64,000 bases of DNA from Saxidomus purpurata (Eukaryota > Mollusca > Bivalvia > Venerida > Veneridae). Shown one piece after another: positions 58,001 through 64,000 of the stretch. The stretch's first letter is position 1; every line of letters starts with the position of its first letter. The notes under the pieces are model-generated. The model did no database searches. It had not been told where the DNA came from and saw only the letters and a list, made by a program, of their open reading frames with translations. The stretch is from assembly GCA_022818135.1 (NCBI GenBank), contig JAFMSR010000003.1, positions 35,155,449-35,219,448 on the forward strand, given 5' to 3'. The position numbers and the translations under genes are program-made.

Positions 58001-60192
58001 AATAAATTTATATTCTAGGTTTGTGTACAAGCAAACATGTAACTTTGAACTAATCTTGTTTGTGCATCTTACATTTAGTACATACCTACTGTTTCACGCC
58101 CTCATTCTTCAGTGGTATCATTTATGACCTTAAAAAGAAGCATTTAAAACATATTGTTATCATGAAAACAGCCAGATTTCTATAATCTTTCTCTACGTCT
58201 TGGTCTTTCGCTTTTCTAATTATTTTTTCTTCCATCAGGATTTAATAAATTGTACATACGATCCTTGAATTTTCATTCAGCGTTAATACAAACATAAAAA
58301 GACGAAGTTGTAGAACGCAGCAATAACTATAGTAATTTGCTACGTGCTATTTTCCTCTAACATTTTATTCAAAGAACTATACACCTACTTCAGACTTACT
58401 ATTGCAACCACGTATTTAGGTAATGATCTCTTTAACATTAAAACCAATCTTTTTCCATGAGCACTTACTGTATAACATTTAAGCACGGTCCGCATGCCAG
58501 AACAGTTGTATTCCCCCAAAATATATCTGTAGAACCACCTTAGTCACACCCAAACAATGCCCTGTTTTTATATGGACATCAATGTGTTACTTTATAGCCT
58601 GAAAATTCCAGAGTCAGTAGGACATCACCCCCTCGTTGTGTAGGATTTTTGTTTACTTTCTGTCAAAAGATTCTATATTTTCAGATAGTCATACAACACC
58701 GTAAAATTAATCAGAAAATTAATAAACTATTTTTTGTTATGCTCTAACCATTGTATTTCCGGATTTTAATTCTAGAACGAACTTTAGTGCTTCCAATCAT
58801 TAATTAAACCCATCAGAGACCACAGAATACTCTAATAGTTCCGCAATTTTCCTTACATCAAATTAGCTGCTTCCTAAGTCTCACCGATTTAGTGAAGTCA
58901 TACCCTTAGATATGTATAGCCTTTAAGCGGCCCGCATAAACACATTTTACAGTATAAACAAAACTTTGAATCTAAATAAAAAACACTCATTAACTATAAG
59001 TCATGATATATTTATAATTAGGACATCACTCCTCGTTACTAATTTTTGTACCTGTCAAGTTCAGAAGCTAGTCCGGAGATAATCAAATGACTAAATCGTC
59101 ATGCCAACCATTGCTCTCGATAATTTAGAGATATTAATGCTAAGGCACCAATCAGTGACCACAGACATCAAGCACAGCAGTTCCTCATAGACTTATCTGA
59201 TTCCAAGTTTACCGAGTTGGTACGATCACTTAGTATGCGGTATGTCAACTACTAAACTCTCAATCACTATTCAATTATAATTCCAATAATAACATAGACT
59301 ACAAACCTTCCTCTGGAAAGATATTCATTGCTAGACGATTGCCATCATATTCCCAATCTTTAGTGCTCGTCTTAAACAAAGACGTGTTTAAATGTTTGTT
59401 AAGCACTATTGCCTTCTCCTTGGTATAGTTCACCATCCCATGGTCTGATGTAAGAATGATATTCACCTCATCGAATAAATTAACCTCCTTCAATCGCTTA
59501 AATAAATATCCTAGTATGTCATTCAATTCACCTTTGATACGGTCGGTGACATTTGTAGACATTGCACCTGCAGCATGTCCGATTCCATCTGGTTCGAGAA
59601 AATACAGTAGTCCTAAATTAATCGGATCAGTTTTATCTGTGAACCATTGTATCAGGGTGTCCACGCGTTCAGTGTTGTCTATTTCTGACCAGCAATCTGC
59701 ACCAGGTATTAGTCTGTCAGGTCCAATGCCTTTAACTTTTCCAATCCCAGCAGGCCAAACAACAGAGCCTGAAAACCCTCCCGCTTTCTTGTTTGTAACA
59801 TAAATTGGTTCAGCTCCAACATCATACCAGAAAGCGTCAACGTTGTCCCTCCTGCTGTCATAATGGAAATACTCTTTCCAAAGAGAATCGTAAAACTTGT
59901 TATGCACAATACCATGGCTCTCGGGGTACAGTCCAGTTATCATTGTGTAATGGTTTGGATAAGTGTTAGTTGGAAAAACATTCATTAGCGCTTTTGCTTT
60001 TACTCCATTGCGTACCATGTATCGGAAGTGTTTTATTTCATTTGCGGGAATCAAATCAACATAGTTATATCCAAATCCATCCATTGAAATCAAAATCAGT
60101 TTCGTCAAAGACGCATGACATATAAATGGATTTAAAATCCACATAAAAGCAACCAAACAGTTCTGTTTATGACAAGTCAGTAAGTTCCACAT
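55002..60192 (-). CDS. ENPP-like: ENPP4/5-like paralogue with degenerate exon 2
   Basis: Intact exons are 60192-59307, 55931-55692 and 55141-55002, all phase 1. They are closely similar in order and sequence to exons 1, 3 and 4 of the ENPP gene at 41.1-49.2 kb. Exon 1 carries a signal peptide and active-site residues D38 (MDGF), T77 (TYPNH), D202 and H206 (EPDGIGH), and D250-H251 (SDHGM). Exon 3 supplies the last metal His (VHGYDP). Exon 4 supplies a membrane span and a short cytoplasmic tail ending DTRL. The only sequence resembling exon 2, at 57481-57250, has frameshifts and stops. Because exon 2 is symmetric, splicing exon 1 to exon 3 stays in frame and would give 421 residues that keep every catalytic residue but lack about 64 residues. 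It may be a pseudogene, an exon-skipped enzyme, or a normal gene with an assembly error. Confidence 0.75.
57005..57075 (-). repeat. tRNA-derived SINE head
   Basis: The minus strand contains GGTTAACGCTCTGGACTACC and a perfect 5-bp anticodon stem (CTGGA/TCCAG) around CTACCAA, then CACCAGTTCGAAT, a B box. The T stem and acceptor stem do not pair, so it is not a working tRNA. It lies in an intron of the minus-strand ENPP gene. Confidence 0.5.
57250..57481 (-). pseudogene. Decayed exon 2 of the minus-strand ENPP paralogue
   Basis: This lies in the expected place between exons 1 and 3. It retains an acceptor (CTTCTAG|GG) and a donor (C|GTAAGT) like the functional exon at 45117-45308. Fragments match that exon in changing frames: VYQKG, a DRIAxP stretch, and TGDEGGSSIF against TGSEEGIAIF. 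In-frame TAG, TAA and TGA codons occur. The length is 232 nt instead of 192, so inclusion also breaks the downstream frame. Similarity is patchy, so the identification rests on position and splice sites as well as sequence. Confidence 0.6.
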
Positions 60193-60744
60193 TTCTTCTT
60201 TCTGAAAGTTAAGAGAGTGATTTTTAGGAAAATGAACTTAAATTAAACTTACTCATATAATCAGAACTCCTGTGGGACCCTATCAAATTTGTCCACGTCT
60301 TTATATAGTCCGATGTTCCTTTTATCCGTAGTTCTGTAAGACACTCTTATATACGATGTTTACATTTCGAAATCGCAAAATTTCATATAACGAACTCAAG
60401 TATTTTTGAACGGGGTCCAAATGTAATAAAATTCGAACCATCAACTATGATGCGTGGGATTTTTCTACACTCCTTTTGAAGAAGCTTTATCTCCTATGAA
60501 AACGCTCTCACATAAGTAGTAAACCTACTTACAAGGATAAATAAAAAAGCCGATTCATTTTTGAAATTACTTAAACAATCATACTCTGAAGTATTCTACA
60601 CAAGTTACTTTTGTATACTAAGTTCGTGCTTTTGTACATTAGGTTACATACGTAGATCTACAGATCAAGCAAATTCTCAAAATTTGCAATTTATCGGAAA
60701 CAGTGAGTAAATCATTAATACATGTAAATGCGATATTGAAATGG
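60193..60744. other. Upstream region of the minus-strand ENPP gene
   Basis: Promoter and 5' UTR are expected here. No core element or exon was recognised. Confidence 0.35.
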
Positions 60745-60989
60745 TGAATTCCGTTAGAAATTGCGTGGTTTCGCGCTGTCGTCCTAAGGGCGAAATCGCG
60801 AAAAAAACATGATACATTGACGCGATAACACGATAATAGATCGCGAAAACACGATGCGAAAAATATCGCGTTATCGCGCTATTAATATTGTGTTTTCGCG
60901 ATATCTTTTCGTATTTTCGCGTCAGTGCATCGTGTTTTCGCGATTTTGCCCTTAGGGCGCGAAAACACACTGGCCCTAACAGAATTTCG
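60745..60989. mobile_element. Long-palindrome MITE rich in CGCGAAAA
   Basis: The two halves are imperfect reverse complements over almost the whole 245 bp. The core arms CCTAAGGGCGAAATCGCG and, reversed, CCTAAGGGCAAAATCGCG match, with outer arms GAATTCCGTTAG and AATTCTGTTAGG. Motifs TCGCGAAAACACGAT and TATCGCG repeat toward the centre. The CG density contrasts sharply with the AT-rich flanks. Confidence 0.75.
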
Positions 60990-63918
60990 TTGTACAGCCC
61001 TATGCAACTGGTTTAAAGAAACACAGAATTGGGTGTTGCGTCTGATTTGACAGCAGTAGTTTTTTCTCTAAATCTAGAAGGTTTCTGAAAACTGACCCAC
61101 AGTACCCGTTGTTGATTCAAAGTTTAAATGTTAACGCTCACACATATTTGCATAAAATATAATCACTTGAATATATGTATGTATTCTCATTTAAATAGTT
61201 TACCAACATGTTACACATGTGTAATATTTTACCTGAATAATATCTACAAGTACAATGCAGACGGCAAAGGAAAAATGCAAAATCACCGGATTTTTTTATA
61301 TCATCGGAATATATTTGTCGATATATGATTACTTTTCTGTACATTTTTCATTGTTGGGCCAAAAAATATTGTTCCTTATATCCGAAGTTTCCTTATAACA
61401 GGAGTACGTTATAACCGTATATTTTTACATTAAAAGAAGGGCAAATATCGGGCCAGAAAAACTGTTCGTTATATCCGGAGTTACGTTATATCCAGAGTCA
61501 ATATATACGGAGTTTATTTATTTATTTTTTTTATTATTTAAGTCACTATGATATAATCAGGATCCCTTTGGGACCCTTTTAGCTCTGTCCATGTGCTTTC
61601 TTCAGAGTCCGATGATCCTTAGCTGTAGTTCTGCTATGGCACGTGCGTTCACCGTTCACGTTGCGGTAGACCCAGGGTAGTTATTGTGGGCCGCAGCAAC
61701 GGCCCGCTATATTTAATGCGGGGTACGAAAAGATGCACTAGATCGAATATATGCGGCTCTCTTTATTTAAAAATTGAGATACTTCTGAGATGAAAACTGT
61801 GGACACAGTCTAATTTTTTGGAAATGCAAATGTTGTCGTTCCTTATTGAGTTGTCGTTCCTTTCATAGAGAAAAGGGCGTTTCACGTTTCGGGCGCCAAA
61901 TGGCAATATGATTTCTTTTTGCCCTTATTCAGCTTTTGACATTAAAGTAACGAAGCACATTCTACTGAATAATCTTCGATTGCCTTTTTAATGATATACA
62001 ATATTATATTAGCTTATTTTTTCCCTTCACTATTGCAGTCCGTCTCCGTGGTCCAACTGCATGATAAAGGCGTCTGCACCTGCAACTGTAAATGCGTACT
62101 TATACGAATGAGTTCGAATCCCTATCCAAACCCATTTTTTAAACACTTTATTCTTCTGTTTTACTTTAAACCATTTTTAATGTTTTACGGCAAATAACCA
62201 TAAAAATCGTCATTCATGTCAAACTAATAAATGGCAATTAAAATTAAGACATACTGTATACGTATTATCCGATAACAGTAAAGTGTCGATGCTACAAGTC
62301 AGTCAGTAGATGTGGTGTCGTGTCAGGTTTTGCTTCGACCAGAATAGTTTCCTCGAGTTCTTTTGAGGCCATGCATCAACATCAACCATCACCAATTTCC
62401 AAAATATTTACATGTCAGTTTTGTTTGTGGGCCCGCTGTGATACTTTGTATCACAGTTTTTCTTGTTTCATATGTAAATCACGGTAAACTTGAACGGGTG
62501 TACGCCAATATTTAACCAAAACATAATCAGCAAACATCATGGAAGTAGTTTACAAATGTTTTTGGATGTGTTGTAATTCGTGCTAGATTTGTAAAGTCGG
62601 TTTCTGCAAACTATCAGATGAAATCAATCCTCGTAAATTGTAGTTTGTGCAAATATGTGAATAAATCATTAATACACTTCAATGCGAATATTTAGTATTT
62701 TGTATCGGACAGGGAAGCAAGAAGATAATATTTGATTACAAATTTATTTATTATTGTACACCATGTTAAAGAAGAAACATTGGGTTTTGTGCTCATATGT
62801 GAATAAATTATGTGGTTTTAATAACAAAAAAGTTATGATAATGTAACAATGTTTTACTATATATTTCTTTAGTAACCAAAATAAGCCAAAACTGACTCGA
62901 TTACGCCGATAGCGTATTTTTAAGGGAGACAATCTCATCAATAAGCTAATGATTTGCTTGGGATTTCTGGCAATGAAAATATACATCGACCTCGGTATAA
63001 GAGTATCAGTATGAAAACTGAAGAACTGTACGAACGTTTTTAAACATGGAATAATCAAATTAAAAAGAAAAATCATACATGATATATCCGAACACCCCTA
63101 AATATAGTCACGAGTTTCGATGGAAATTTGTTGACACTAGCCACTGAACTGTATACTGGTGAGAAAAGCTTATACTTGGAACATTCTTGTTATTTAATTA
63201 TTCAACACATTTACGAATTTGAAAATACAGTCATCACATGTAAATGCATTCGCCAGTTACTGAGTTGCGTTCAAGTGGCTTTAACTTCGTTATTGTTTCT
63301 CTGCAGAGATGAATTAAACATGTATACAATTACGTTCGTAGATCATTGTCCAATATTGTTTGTAATTGTATTTAATTATATTTAATTTTAATTTATTTAT
63401 TTCAATGTTTCATGATACCTCTATTTCCGTACATCACATATATAAAGGATGTAATCCAAGTACCCCGTTGAGTTAGACTGTGCGTTGAGGCTATGAACCC
63501 GTGAACTTTTCGACATAGAGAAAAGTTTCGTTCTTAAACTTTGATCTGTACTCCCGAGGTATTATAAAGTAAAATAGCTATTGTCAAACTAAGTGTGACA
63601 AGTAAACTATGGACAAGATAAATAAAATATGACACACGTATAATATTATGTTATTGCAGGACGTTTCCATACCGTAAATACACAAACAAATAAAAATACA
63701 TTATATCGCCTGTCTGTAAAATATACTTCGTTTGGCCTTACACCATGAAATGTTCTGCGCATTTTACAGCTTGTACACTCAGTTGTTTTGCATGACTTTA
63801 CCAATGAAAAACACCAATTACAAGTAAGATTATGAACATAATCTAAACAAATTATTATAGAGTTATATTATTAAATATCATGCTAGCGAGAGGAAATTGT
63901 GAGAAAAAATATACTTAC
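60990..63918. other. Right-hand intergenic DNA
   Basis: No gene recognised. It includes a cluster near 61370-61510 of short repeated phrases (TTCCTTATAACAGGAGTACG, GTTATATCCGGAGTTACG, TATATCCAGAG), which looks like a small tandem-derived repeat, and a tRNA-derived relic at about 62045-62120. Confidence 0.4.
62045..62120 (+). repeat. tRNA-derived SINE head or relic
   Basis: CCGTGGTCCAACTGCATGAT resembles an A box and GAGTTCGAATCCC is a clean B box about 50 nt later. The arms between do not form an anticodon stem, so it is a relic. Confidence 0.45.
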
Positions 63919-64000
63919 TAGTGCTGATTTCACCATAGACGATATGATGCCCGTTCGCACTAGATAGAATGTATAAGGTGTACACAGCTAACACGTACTC
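63919..64000 (-). CDS. Possible 5' coding exon, signal-peptide-like, cut by window edge
   Basis: The minus strand is open from the edge and reads EYVLAVYTLYILSSANGHH and on to GEIST. It ends in a strong donor (ACTA|GTAAGT) in phase 1. The hydrophobic run followed by a small-residue SSANG stretch looks like a signal peptide and cleavage region. The start codon would lie outside the window. The open stretch is only 82 nt, so this may be chance. Confidence 0.3.

Overview
This is animal nuclear DNA, almost certainly from a bivalve mollusc. It is AT-rich, with genes split by long introns using GT-AG splice sites and only a few percent coding sequence. Much of the rest consists of repeat families of a type known from bivalves: cassettes of tandem 150-180 bp units, tRNA-derived short repeats and small terminal-inverted-repeat (TIR) elements. 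The clade assignment is inferred from repeat style and gene content; no species is claimed. There are no bacterial genes, operons or CRISPR arrays.

Layout. (1) 4.5-28.1 kb, minus strand: a 12-exon gene that I could chain in phase throughout. It encodes a 1039-residue protein with an N-terminal von Willebrand factor A (VWA) domain, a DUF4537-type region resembling vertebrate C11orf16, and a long charged coiled-coil tail. (2) 29.4-34.2 kb, plus strand, head-to-head with the first gene: a 5-exon secreted fibrinogen-related protein of 387 residues. (3) 36.6-39.1 kb: a transposon-like element with 65-bp perfect TIRs and a 5-bp target duplication. (4) 41.1-49.2 kb, plus strand: a 4-exon membrane-anchored ectonucleotide pyrophosphatase/phosphodiesterase (ENPP4/5-like, 503 residues). 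(5) 60.2-55.0 kb, minus strand: a convergent paralogue of that ENPP. Its exons 1, 3 and 4 are intact, but the region where exon 2 should lie is frame-shifted and contains stops. (6) The right edge holds a possible first exon of a further minus-strand gene.

The genes do not form an operon. The two ENPP genes are a local inverted duplication. The VWA gene and the fibrinogen-related gene share a 1.3-kb upstream interval. Introns carry most of the mobile DNA, including a hAT-like element with an intact 8-bp duplication, two inverted copies of a GCTCGACTATTCGAA-ended repeat, and a candidate 3.3-kb foldback element made of palindromic arms.

I found no clear new multi-gene system. The items most worth checking are the decayed but symmetric ENPP exon 2, the CAC-ended element with the 5-bp duplication, and the shared 3' ends of several tandem-unit repeat families. 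Exon borders were read by eye from splice sites and phase. No alignment or database search was run.
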